Below are positions 22,882 through 34,529 of a DNA stretch of 64,000 nucleotides, piece after piece (the first letter of the stretch is position 1; every line of letters starts with the position of its first letter). The DNA comes from Dictyophora rubrovolvata. Its lineage: Eukaryota; Basidiomycota; Agaricomycetes; Phallales; Phallaceae. Where the stretch lies: positions 2,108,001-2,172,000 of the forward strand of contig CP114118.1 of the NCBI GenBank assembly GCA_029959195.1. The letters are read 5' to 3'. Below the pieces are notes generated by a model. That model saw only the letters and a list, made by a program, of their open reading frames with translations. It was not told the origin of the DNA and searched no databases. A program made the translations under genes and the position numbers.

Positions 22882-25800
22882 AGATATTGTATGATATCCA
22901 GACTGTATCTCCTGTAAGTCCTCGTCTGATTCAGTATCATTCCGAAAGTAACCCACGGTTTGTTTTGTTGCTCAGTCCATCACGAAGGCGTTTTATGACA
23001 TTTTTTTCTTTCTTTTCTTTTCTTTTCTTTCTCTTCCTCCCAGTCTAATTATCAGAGAAGATCATTCACGCCATTAATTCATAGTCCGATCCGAACTTGC
23101 ACCGTCAGAATCCGCATTGTATCCATTGTGTCTCCTTTTTTTGCTCGCCCGTCCAATACAATCAAATTATTTCCATGCGTTCAATTTACATTTCCCATGC
23201 AACCTGTCCTCAACCGCGCACAAACATTCATTTTTATACCACATACACATCTTATCCCCTTTCCATGAATTTCCATACCAGTGTTTGCTAATTGGGGAAG
23301 AAAATTTATAGTTGTACCTTCCGTATCCCACACATGCGCTTTCGCAATTTACTCATTGTAGTAATGTGATGTACTTGTAGAATCTTAATGTAAATTGCAT
23401 AAAACCCTGCAACATGTCACTTGACCTCCAACCTGTCGATTAGAGTATTATTTCAAACGCTTTTGTCTTCTCCAGCTAGATCAAGTTTGGCACCCCTATT
23501 TCATTAGTATGTATCTTGGTATCTCTGATTCATAACGCAGGGACCATTGGTAACATTATCTGTGCCCTCGTTGATGGAGAACCAGAGTACTGCATATGTC
23601 AGCCGTGCACGCACTTGATTGAGGCACTATGTAGTACTTACTATTTACCAGCACGCGCGAGCCCCTAAGGTTCCATATGTAAGATAATCATTTCGAACCG
23701 CAGCATGGAAGTTCTCGTCAGGTCGGATTCTTGACACTTGTTAGGTTCTTGACATCTGAATCCTCATAGCTATTATAGCAGGCTTGTGGCACCGAGATTC
23801 GCGTTTCTTGTTGGCTCAACCATTTCGGGCAATAAACTTATACAAAAACCTTCGGTATCGTCGGAGGATCATGGAATCGCTGACTAGTAGTACGCCGTAT
23901 GTTTATTAGTTACCTAAACGTCTATTGCACGAATTGTATGCATATATTATGGGCAATAACACACTATGCACGCCATGTCAAACCAATCCCTTTCCCTCTT
24001 TTGACATTGACCCTGTGTCTTGTGGAGCGCTTTCATATCAGCATTTAATCACACCATCGCCGCCACCACAAAAAGACGAAACTTCGATGGGCAAAAATCA
24101 CTACATATAGTTTCACAATGCGAATTCACACTGGACCATACTTGTTTCCAAACATACACAGTATGATATGGTATGGTCATGTGTTGGGTGTCGTGCATTT
24201 CCTCGCACGCACGACCGCGACTTTGTAATTGAACATCAAATACCGAGTGACTCAACGTGTTACATATCTAAACTGGAAAGATATCAGTGACGGTTTTACC
24301 ATGACGTAAATAACTTACGACAAGGCTGGTTTGGAAATGGAGGTGTTGTCACGGTAGGTGATCGCCACACGAGGGCTTTCATTCCCATCTACGTGCACGC
24401 ACATCGTGATGGTCCTCGAGCCCTTCTTTGCCCGTGTGCACACGCACGCAAATCTCGTGGCAATAGAGCGTCAAGCCATCTGAGGCTTAGTGAATGAATA
24501 TTCAAATACTTACCTTCGAGACAGGAAATATTATGGAACCTATACGCGTTCGGTTTGATCAATTATAACATTCACATGCCCTTCAAGCCATCAGCGATAC
24601 CGAAGTGGTTAACCAACTATCCCAAGGGTGCCTATTATATTAAGATCGGAAACAGCCGCAATAGGAGTTGACATTCTCGAAAATATGGATTAGACGTCGA
24701 TATTAGTTTTGAAATACTCAATGAGTGAGGCTAGGGTTCGCGGACTAGTAAGGGTATTTTGTCATGGTCCTGGTTTGGTTAGTGAGTAATCGGTTGATAA
24801 ACTTCTTTGTGAGTGGTGCGATCGGACATTGTGTACAAGTCAATTCCAAAAAAAAGACCGAACGGAACCTCATGTCGTCAGGAATCAAGATTGCGGTGAC
24901 TAATGGCCATGCTCTCTACTTACATAAGACGTTCCTAATAGGGCTCGGATCAACAATGCGGAGAAACCTTTATGATTGTTTCGAAGTGAAAATAACGTCT
25001 GTTGGGGAAAAAATCACATGGAAATCGTAAAAACCGATATAAGTGGAGGATGCTCCATTGTGTTGTGTGGTTTGTGACTCTGCCCCAAGCAGATTTATTT
25101 GATTATGTATATGATTGTTGAATCAGCGCTTGGGGAATCGCCGGCTCGCTTGGGTTCGTCGTTGTCAGCACCACGCAGGGGGAAATCGCCATGATGTGGA
25201 ACTGAAAAAGGTGCCAGGTCCAAAACCGAGCAATCGAACTGTGCCGATAGGTGGGTGGACCGATTGCCGTAAACGGATCTGGAGATCCGTAATGGTTTCG
25301 TGCAGGTCTTCTGTGTCGCATGTATAATATTATTCAGGTCATTACAATGGAACAACTCGTCTGTTTTAATGTTGTTTATTGCCTAGCCAGTAGGAAGCAG
25401 AGGCGTAAAATGAGTCCTTGTTGTGGGCAGTGTCAAATTATGAATTGAATTGAATCGGAACGATCGTCACATGAGACCATGGGTAACGAGTTGCGGTGCA
25501 GCTATTTGTAGCTGAATACCCTTGTCGCATGTCGCTTCAGTAGCATCCTGTCTTTTTGAAATGGCCCTGAAATGCTAAACATATTGATCTGGTGTGTAAT
25601 TCTCGGCTACTATTAGCCTTTAAATTGCAGCAAAAAGGGTAAATGTGCCCCATTGTCCGTCTCAATCATCTTGGGGTGCGCTATCTTGCTACTTTTTAAA
25701 ATAAAGGTGCGAGGTGGTTCGGAAATGAACGAACGCAGGAGACGAAGATAATTCGGTGTTCCAAGGACTTGGTCACGCGGTCAAGTCGGACTTTCAAATA

Positions 25801-26053
25801 TCCCACGGACCGAGGTGACCACATACGCTTGGATTACCTAATTCTGGAAGAATAGACAGGGCTCCGTCCTCATGTTTCTTACCTCTCTTTGCTTTCCTAC
25901 CTCCTCCGCCTGCTGTTTGTCATCTTTTCCCGACATACTCTGAGGGTGTTCTGGTCATTCCGGCAACTCTTGACGTAGTTTTTCTTCATTTTCTTCAATT
26001 TTTTTGAGCCGTTCAACTCGGCCTCAAAGGTTTATTTGTATATTCACGGTCCC
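22882..26053. other. 3.2-kb gene-poor region
   Basis: No coding segment with family similarity was found on either strand. It starts with pyrimidine-rich sequence (22990-23045) that fits a 3' UTR and ends with the upstream region of the AreA-GATA-like regulator. Around 25082-25135 the 8-mer CCCCAAGC and its complement GCTTGGGG form an inverted repeat with a 38-nt spacer. Open frames of up to about 90 codons look random. Confidence 0.5.
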
Positions 26054-29000
26054 ATGTTTCCCGGCAATCTTCCCCGTCCACTTTTATCTCTCATATTTGA
26101 GCCCGTGGCGAATATTCAATATTCAGATGAGGACGCCCTGAGTAGACTTTGGTCAGGTAAGATTACCAACGAATCACTTCATACATCTGCCTATCAACTC
26201 CCACTTTTCATGTAGTTTTTACAAAAGTTAGTGATGCAATGTCAGAGGGTAAACGTTTGGAGAATATGACATGGCGTCTTTGGCATCGAGCGTACTCTCG
26301 TAGAGCGATGATACTACCTCCTCATCCGACCACAACCAGTAATGGTTCTGATCTGAGAATTCCCAGCGCGCTCCCGCTATCTCCATCGCTTTCTTTCTCT
26401 TCCTCCAGCGAAGTAACTAGCAATAGTAGTGGCTGGGATCGTGATACGGCGGTTAATGACGAAGAAGAAGCGTCATTTAATGGGAACAGCAGGAATGGTG
26501 GCATTCCAACCAGTTCTATAACTCCTTGTCTGGGGAGCGAGGAGCTAGCTCCTTATACTTCACCACCCACAATGGCATCCCCGGTGACCCCCCTCTCAAC
26601 CCAACCGTCGCATCAACATTTGTTTGGTCATGATAACAATGTCTCTGAAGTTCCAGCGAGGCTACCTGTGATCCCGAGTAATAACCAGGATTTTGATAGA
26701 GACAATTCTCAACTCCAGCGTCATCCTTTGCAGAGCTTCTGTTCCTCTGAAAAGGCTAACATTAGAAATGCTACTGGTAATTGTTCCTCGCCACTTTGAG
26801 CTGGTTTATATTATTTACTTGTCGCTGTTTCGCAGCCCTAAACGCAAGCCCCTCTGGCTCAATTCAATTGCAAAGGTCCTTGGCAAGCCCTGCAGATCGT
26901 GGCATCTCTTTAAATGGGTCTCCTTCATCGGAATCTAGCCTTCCTGCACCTTCCCCATCTAAAACTTTAACTGTTGGAAAACTTATATCACGGATACTGG
27001 CTGAAAAAATTGTTCTGGCGAAGTCTACTTGCCAATCTACCTCGGAGAACACCATGGCTCCGAATTCCGATTATCATTTATTATTCCCAAAAGTTGAGAT
27101 CGTTGCGCCTCCAGATAGCCCGACCCTAAATGTTAACTCAACTTTGACTTCTGCTGCTTCGACACCTCGACAGTCATTCCCAACACTGATTATTGTTAAT
27201 CCCACTCCTCATCCCACCCCGCCCGCTACACCGTCTAGTGAACCTTCAGAAAAAACGTTTGATATTTCTCGGAGTCCGATGACGGCGATTCATCCACCCC
27301 GGCTGGCGCTGGAGTCGGAAGTTACTGAAACAACTGAAACATCATTGCCCCCATCAAGTAATAATGATCAGCTGGCTACGCCAGTTAGTATAGGCCAGCC
27401 TTCTTTATCTATTAATAATCATGTGACGTACGAGGTAAGTTTTCAAGTAATATGATTCCCCCGTCTTTCTACCGCTGGAGTCTAATTTTTCCTTTAGCAA
27501 ACTTCAACCCAACAGTTACCAGGCACGGTGGTGCCCGACTCTGTTGTTTTCACGGCTTCCTCTTCAAGTAACAGCCTGTTTAAAAGAGTGTCAGGGGCGA
27601 ACAGTACTATTACCTTACCCGAGCGACCCACCAACAGAGGAGAGATTGCCTCGCATTTGCCTACTCCTGCAGCCGAACTGACTCCGGACATGAGTACAAG
27701 CAGAGCTACGACCGCTCCTATTGAAACTCCTGCGCCGGCGATTTCTGAAGACAAGAAGTTTTTCCTGGCTGTCCCGCATAACGGATCTGGCGGGTCAGGT
27801 CATGATTCAACGGAAAGTCCTGATTCCACTGGTACAGGCAGTATCAATTCGCGAAAACGGGATACCGCACGAAGCAGTCCGTTAACTGGTGTTAGGGACA
27901 CCTACGCTCAATGCAAACCCCGTCGCGAAGAAGAGCTATCAAGTAGTTTCAGTACTTCCAGTCCAGCAGGACGGCCACAGTCAATATCCTCCTCGAAAGG
28001 TGGCAGTGTCGCATCGAAGGCCAGACCCCGCGCGACCTTCATGGTTCACAGTGGCGTTGGGAGACGGAAGGGTTCATCTAAAAAGAGCGCTAAAAATCTA
28101 TATAAGAAGGAAAGTGAGAAGCGACTGTCGTCAGCTGAACACGGACCCGTAGATGAAGGCAGTTTCAAAGGAAAAGGAGTAATTAAAAGCGAGCGTGATG
28201 ACGTTGCGTCGCCGCAGCCTCCCACGCCTCCCAAAACAAATAATGTAATTGCCCAGGTTCCCCGCGTCAAGACAATGCATCAACGTCTGAGTCGTCTGAA
28301 CCAGAATATGCATCAGACGGATCTCCGGCAATTACCCACCAACCCTCCTCCCCGACGTCCCATGTCACCATCCCAGTCACGTTCCAATGTTACTAATGGA
28401 GTTTCCCCTGACATGACAGATAGAAATCCGGAACAGCTACAACGCAATGTCCAACTTGTGGGGCAGCTAGGTTTAGGTCTCATACCACCTTCAAAACAGA
28501 GCCGTACCTCAGCTGGAGCTGCGGAGACATCGAGCGATTACTCGACTACTGACACAGAGGAAGACGATTCCTGGGAATCGGAATCTGGCAGCGAGGATAA
28601 AAAGGAGAATATGGTAAACGAGCAACATTTGAGAAGCCGCAGACCGGACTTGGCAAAGAATGAACGAACTCAGCATCATAACCATAGTAATGGTAATCGT
28701 CAACGAGATCCAGGGGAGTCGGTTCGTGATGCTGCATTAGAAGCTCAACGACAGCGGGATATGTTCCAGAAATTACCCCCTCGAACGTACTCGAAACTGG
28801 GCCAACTCCCACGTACCAAAAGTGGTCTTTCGTTACTCTTTCGCCCTGACCCTGAATTACTCCCTGCTGGCCATCCATATCGCACAAGTCGTAGCTCGCA
28901 AGACTTGTTGGCTCGCAATTGGTCTAATCCCGCCCCGCCTCTCGCTATGACCGCTATACAACAGAGGGCTTCTCCTATTGCGCCAGTCGAGGCAAATGTA

Positions 29001-29683
29001 ACTGTTTCAAGCGTAAAGACCAAAGAGGTGGATAGCTCATTGACTCGCCGTTCCAGCACTACACAAGCGCAACGCAACGGAGGTAATTATCGACCGCGTG
29101 CAAAACCTGCAGATCAAGAGGAAGAGTCGGACTCTAGTGATAATGAAATTCCAGTGGCCAACAGCGTGGCTGAGCGTCGGTTGGCAGCTATAGCTAAGCA
29201 GGGATCACGATCACAAGCACCTCCGACGCCAGTGAAACAAAAGCAACAACCTAACATACATATGACAAGCCAAACCCAGGTCTATACTCCCCAACCCATA
29301 CCTCGGAACACTACTATGCCCATCCTTCCCCATCAATTCTTACCAGAACCCGCTCCCCTTCAGATGCCTCATGAAATTCGGCGTCGGATCATTTCTGAAG
29401 AACTGGATGAGGAGTTGCGACGAAATTTGCTCTGGGAGAGGTCTCAAAACCAAATGCCTGGTCGACCTGCTCGTCTCCATGGATCCATTCTACCTGGCCC
29501 ATGGAGAACGATGACCCCGATTAAGCCACCTACACCTGAGGCACCGGCTGAGTCAGAAGGACAGACCCGCCTTTTCGCAACTCAACGTACCAAGAGCTGG
29601 GCTGGTGAATACCATGCCACCGGGTGTGAGTTATACTGCTCCAACCTCTGTGTTTTGTAATTAACGGAGTGATTCTAGGGTGA
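26054..29683 (+). CDS. Fungal regulator with AreA-GATA-like (DUF1752) and DUF3295 regions
   Basis: A large, mostly disordered regulatory protein. Model: 26054-26156, 26216-26776, 26836-27434, 27498-29625 and 29679-29683, 1131 aa. Residues 25-70 carry the DUF1752 (AreA GATA-like) motif: DALSRLWSVFTKVSDAM, then GKRLENMTWRLWHR. The C-terminal third fits DUF3295: TDTEEDDSWESESGSED, AALEAQRQRDMFQKLPPR, SGLSLLFRPDPELLPAGHPY and the terminal RTKSWAGEYHATGW. The last Trp codon is assembled across a 53-nt intron (T|GG) so that the final exon contributes only 5 nt including the stop. In ascomycetes proteins with DUF1752 are tied to nitrogen or glucose regulation; here the role is inferred from the domain only. 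No DNA-binding zinc finger is present. Confidence 0.82.
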
Positions 29684-30189
29684 TGACTTCATTTGGCAGA
29701 TGCTCGCTGCCTAGCGCGACCTCAGTTTTTTTTTTCCTTTTTATGTCATGGCATTTTTTTATTCTCTGTCGAACCATTCTGATCATGCATCCATCATCGA
29801 ACCATCAATATCACGCTCACGCCCTGTTTTTCTATCACGCCCCTAATGACTTTTTCTGTCCAGTCATGTTCTGTCAAGTTTCTTTTCCCTTTACAGTAAG
29901 CAGTACTGAAACTATTGTTCTTTTTTTTTTTGGAGAGGCATAGGTTGTTAACTACTATATATTAATGTAAATAACATTGGATTTGTACGCTAATACGGAA
30001 CTTTTTTTTTTTCATGATATACTTGCTGGCTTGAAAGTGAAAAGATCAACTGTGTATCATACGTTTGTTGAAGAATAGTTTAGATTGCAAAATTAGTTGC
30101 ATGAATACAACATGAATTATTGCATAGATACAACATGAGTTATTGCATAGAATTTTGAAAAGTGTATTACAGCGTGTAATAGTATGTTT
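29684..30189. other. Convergent 3' region
   Basis: AT-rich 3' regions of the DUF1752/DUF3295 gene and RPS29, with long T tracts and a short tandem repeat at 30098-30153. No gene was seen. Confidence 0.5.
30098..30153. repeat. 23-nt tandem repeat, about 2.4 copies
   Basis: The unit TGCATAGATACAACATGAG-TTAT recurs at 30098, 30121 and (partly) 30144, with two to three mismatches between the first two copies. It lies just beyond the RPS29 stop and may sit in its 3' UTR. Confidence 0.75.
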
Positions 30190-30474
30190 TTACCGGTTCT
30201 AATTGATGATTTAAAGTCTACTGTAGAGTTATAGAATTCGGTGGGTCGTACCTTGACGAAACCAATAGCTGCTGCGTGCTCTCGGAAACATTGACGACAG
30301 AGATCTAAGCCGTATTTACGAATTAAACCGGCTACGTGAGCGCAATGGCGACTATACACATCATCAGCTTTATCGCTTTGCATTAGAAAAACATGTAACA
30401 TGAAAGAAGTACCATTGTCGTGAGCCTTTACCGAATTTGCGGGGACGCGAAAACCAAACAGAATCGTGGGTCAT
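30190..30474 (-). CDS. RPS29: 40S ribosomal protein S29 (uS14)
   Basis: A zinc-binding small-subunit protein. Model: complement of 30413-30474, 30252-30351 and 30190-30198, 56 aa, exactly the family length. It reads [20 protein letters not shown], then [17 protein letters not shown] and CRQC (the two CXXC zinc ligands), and [10 protein letters not shown]. The first intron splits the first zinc-ligand Cys codon (TG|T). The last exon is only 9 nt (AAC CGG TAA); it was chosen because it restores the C-terminal Asn-Arg and gives a normal 53-nt intron. It is divergent from the Zn2Cys6 gene with 447 bp between start codons. Confidence 0.93.
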
Positions 30475-30921
30475 TTTAAATCACACTTTGTGAAGACATG
30501 TCAGTACTAAGATAATGCCCTGGACAAATTGCATACGTACAGATTTTTCGTTGTTTGAACAATGTCTGCAAGAGAAGAAGTGGGTAACGGCGTGACGATG
30601 AAACTATACAGTCACGCAAGTAATTATGTAATCCGGTTACCCGAGCGTGCTTTGCTAAGCACAATTTGCGGAAACGACTGGAGACAAACAATCACCGAAA
30701 CACTTTTATGATTTGACGAAGTGAGCGCTGGAACTGGAAAAGGATAAAGCGATCAAACTGACATTTATCGATCCAACTATTCCGGCTAACGCACGCACTG
30801 CCATATATCATACTTTCTGGGTTTGCGCATGTTCCACGCGACTTTGCGCGTTTCCCTTTGCGCTGCTCTCCAATTAACCTATTTTCTCTTCGTGTAATAT
30901 AGCGTTTGCTTGTGCCACATC
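30475..30921. promoter_or_regulatory. Divergent promoter, RPS29 and Zn2Cys6 factor
   Basis: 447 bp between two start codons on opposite strands. A leader intron for RPS29 is likely but I could not place it. No other coding sequence was seen. Confidence 0.4.
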
Positions 30922-33900
30922 ATGTCGTCAGGAGATGAGGAGTACAATAGATCTGGTACGGGCGACGATTTTGTCAAGGCCCAAAAAAAGGGGAGAGTTG
31001 GCAGAGCCTGTGATACTTGTCGTCGGAAAAAAAGTGCGTGTCCCTAGACCTTGCACAGTTTTCGGTTCCCTGACTTCTTTGTTTAATCAATCTTCTGCAG
31101 TTCGCTGTAAGTAGTCCTTTGCTGGGTCCTTTGTGCGATCGATGTAGCTGATGGCCGCGATTTCCAGGCGATTACGCCTCAAACCCGGATCGGAAATGTT
31201 CTAATTGCGCTGCCTACAATCTCGACTGTACGTATCTTGAAGCCGCTAAGGTAAGAGGCACAGTCAATAAACATTCCTAAGGCTTGTGAATGATGCCACT
31301 GTTTTGCAGAAACGCGGACCGCCAAAAGGGTATGTCGAGAATCTCGAGACTCGCTTGCGAAAGATGGAGACTCTCCTACAACGTGTAGGTTCTTGATACA
31401 GCTGAAATCGTATTATAAAACATTCTGACTTTTGTCTAACATAGCTATGTCCAGACGCAGACTTCACCCAGGAACTAGGCGTAAGCATGGATAGGGAGAC
31501 TTGGTGGAATGAGCGCAATAATCCTAATGGAAATGCGGCCTTGTCCACTAACCTCCCACTGGCTCCGATCAAAAAACCTTCCGGAAACAAGAGGAAAGGG
31601 GGTCAGGCTGCCTCTCGTAACAACAATGGAAATGCCTCTGAAGACAATATCAGCGATGACGAGTCCGTCTTGCCTCCACTTTCGGAAGGAATTCAGAAGC
31701 TTTCCGTTGGCTCTATGGACCGCCGTTTTCATGGGAAGTCTAGTGGCCTTGTCTTGGTGAGAACAGCAATGGACATGAAAAGAGAGATGATAGGAAGAGA
31801 TAGCACATCCCCTGGAGAATCACGAAAATCTTATGATTGGCAAGAGGTAAATATTTTTGTTATTACGCTTTAACCGAGTAGCTAATTTTGCCGCTTTAGT
31901 GGGAAAACAAACGTACCCCCGACACGATTACTTTCGATTTCCCTCCGCCCGACCTTATGATGTCTCTTATCCAATTGTATTTTTCACAGAACAATCTTTA
32001 CCTTCCTCTTCTTCATCGACCGACTTTTGAAAAGCAACTCCAGAGTGGACTTCACCTTCGAGATTCCGGATTCGCTTGTGTTCTTCTATTAGTGTGTGCA
32101 GTTGCGTCTCGTTTTTCTGATGACCCCCGTGTTCTCCTGTCCGATTCAACTATCGATCATGAAAAGATACCGTCGCAACAATCAGCCGGTTGGAAGTACT
32201 TTGATCAAGTACAGATGCAGAGGAAGTCTTTAATTACCCCAGTATCGCTGCACGATCTTCAGCAGTATGCAGTACGTTATTTACTTTTGAAAGTTTCAAG
32301 TGAACTAAACATTTTCCTTTAGCTTTCCGGAATATTCCTTCATGGATCTGCCGCTCCTTATGCTAGTTGGGTCACTGTTGGCATAGGCCTTCGTGTAGCA
32401 CAGGACGTAGGAGCTCATCGGAAACGAAACGAACCGGTAACGGTTGAATCTGAACTATGGAAACGTGCATTTTGGTAATAGAAATTCTGTCGTTCGGTGA
32501 TTGGTGTACTGATTTTGTCTTACAGGGTATTGGTTAACCTTGATAGACTGAGCAGCGCTGCTTTAGGGCGGCCATGTGCGATACATGACGAAGAGTGCGC
32601 TGTTCTCCCTCATTAAACTTCTAATATTGACTTACTAAGCGCAGTTTTGATCTCGATCCTCCTCTTGAGGTCGACGACGAATACTGGGAGAACCCCGTCC
32701 CCGAAAACGCCTTTCGACAACCTCCAGATAAACCATCCAGTGTAGCGTTCTTCAACTCCTTAATCAAACTTGATCAAATGCTTTCCTTTGCTTTGAGAAC
32801 AATTGTACGTCGTCGCTTTTTTTTAAAAGGAATGTATATCTCATGAAAATATGTAGTATTCTATCAATAAATCCAAAATAATTGGCGTTAGCGGAGAAAA
32901 TAACTGGGCTCAAGATACCGTGGCTGAATTGGATACAATGTTGAATAAATGGATTACGACAGTCCCTGATCACCGTAGGTGTTAAACTTGATAAACTGAG
33001 AATCATTTCTCACACCGGGTTCAGTACGCTGGGAGCCGAGTACCCCATCGGATTACTCGACTTTGTCTCAACAATCAGCCATTCTTTATGCAACTTACTA
33101 TTATATCCAAATTTTAGTTCATCGGCCTTTTATTCCCCGTCCTGGCAAACCCGCCCCGCTATCATATCCCTCTCTGGACATATGTACTAATGCTGCTAGA
33201 TCATGCGGGCAAGTGCTCGAAGCCTATCGCAGGAATTGCGATATAGGTTCTGCTCCGTTTCTTATGTTCTATGCATTTACATCCGGTCTTGTTTCCTTAT
33301 TGAATATCTGGGGAATGCGCAAGCAAGGCGCAGAGAATAACCCTGATCTTCCAATGCAAGATGTTCACAGGTGCATGCAATATCTGAAAATTGCACAAAA
33401 CAAGTACGAAATTCTCATGGATGCCTGTCAAGTTGATTTGACTTTGTTGACATTTTCTATTAGATGGCATCTTGCGGGTCGATTATGGTTGGTCTATCAA
33501 TTCGCTCTTCCGATGAATAACACCTGATCTTCTTTGTAGTGAGATACTTTGTGAGCTTGCATCTGCAGGAGATTTCCCTCTCCCTCAGCCGAGCCCTGTA
33601 TACCAGAACAACAAACGAGAACACAACTGCGATAATCCGAAGCCAGTTCCTGGATTCCCGCCGCCGAATGCTCCGATAAATGCGGTGCAAACGGTTCCTC
33701 ATATCTCACGACCAGTCCGGAACAGACCCATCCGAGGTGTGCCTACGCCAACAATGATGGAAGGAGTTTCTCAGCTGCCGATTAATACTCCACCCCAGCT
33801 CGGCAATTTACCTGTGTATCCGGAGAGACATGCATTTGTTCCAAATGTTCCAAATGCAGATATCCAAGTAGAAAGTGGAAACATGGGCGCCGTGCCATGG

Positions 33901-34304
33901 TACGCACAATCAATGAACGGTGGTCAGCAGCAGCAACAACAACAACCGCCGACGTTTCAGCCGCCGCTCGTGTCATTTTTCGAGACGGATAATCCACAAA
34001 ATTATAATTCTGTAGCAGAGACCTCGTTCCAGTCCGGAGGATTTCAGCCTGAATCTTCCACTCAACCTGGTTTTATGGACCTAAACCAAGGATTTCCAAA
34101 CAACGAGCAGAACCCTTCTTGGGGAGTTAATGGCGTCACCTTAAACATGTGGTCAATGGCGCCGTCGGGTTTTGAGTGAGTAGTACGATCGAGATCGCAT
34201 AACTTGACGTGTTCTAATTGAAGCATAGATGCGAGGATTGGAATCATTTCGTAACAAATATAGCTCCTGGTTCTCGACCAGAAGATCAACATCCCGCAAG
34301 GTAA
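30922..34304 (+). CDS. Zn2Cys6 fungal-specific transcription factor
   Basis: A Gal4-type zinc-cluster regulator. The DNA-binding domain reads CDTCRRKKIRC, a nine-residue loop, then CSNCAAYNLDC: six Cys in the usual spacing. A basic linker (KKRGPPKGYVENLETRLRK) and a short coiled-coil segment follow. The central Fungal_trans domain spans about residues 200-560 (PPPDLMMSLIQLYFSQNN, LYLPLLHRPTFEKQL, WVTVGIGLRVAQDVGAHRK, LWKRAFWVLVNLDRLSSAALGRP). The C-terminus is Pro/Gln-rich with a Q run, a likely activation region, and ends HFVTNIAPGSRPEDQHPAR. Exon 2 (31101-31106) is only 6 nt and codes for the I-R-C of the zinc cluster with its neighbours. The target genes are unknown; the gene is tail to tail with galactokinase, 225 bp away. 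Confidence 0.9.
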
Positions 34305-34529
34305 AAAGCAACCTTGACTTTTCGGACTTCAATGTTACTCGCGTACACGGACAATCATGCGCTCCACAATTTATATAATATGCACGTTTTCGGACGATTT
34401 ATTCAACCTAGTCAAGTAGACTGTTATGATTGCTATCCATTGTTTGGTTATATACGTGATAATTTCATTTAATTTAATGTCGCAGAGCCACTGAAGGACT
34501 ACGTTACATCCATGCGTCTTTCTTCTTCT

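Noticed and set aside
25095-25355. Overlapping open frames on both strands.
   Set aside because: No recognisable product; inverted 8-mers nearby are too short to call an element.
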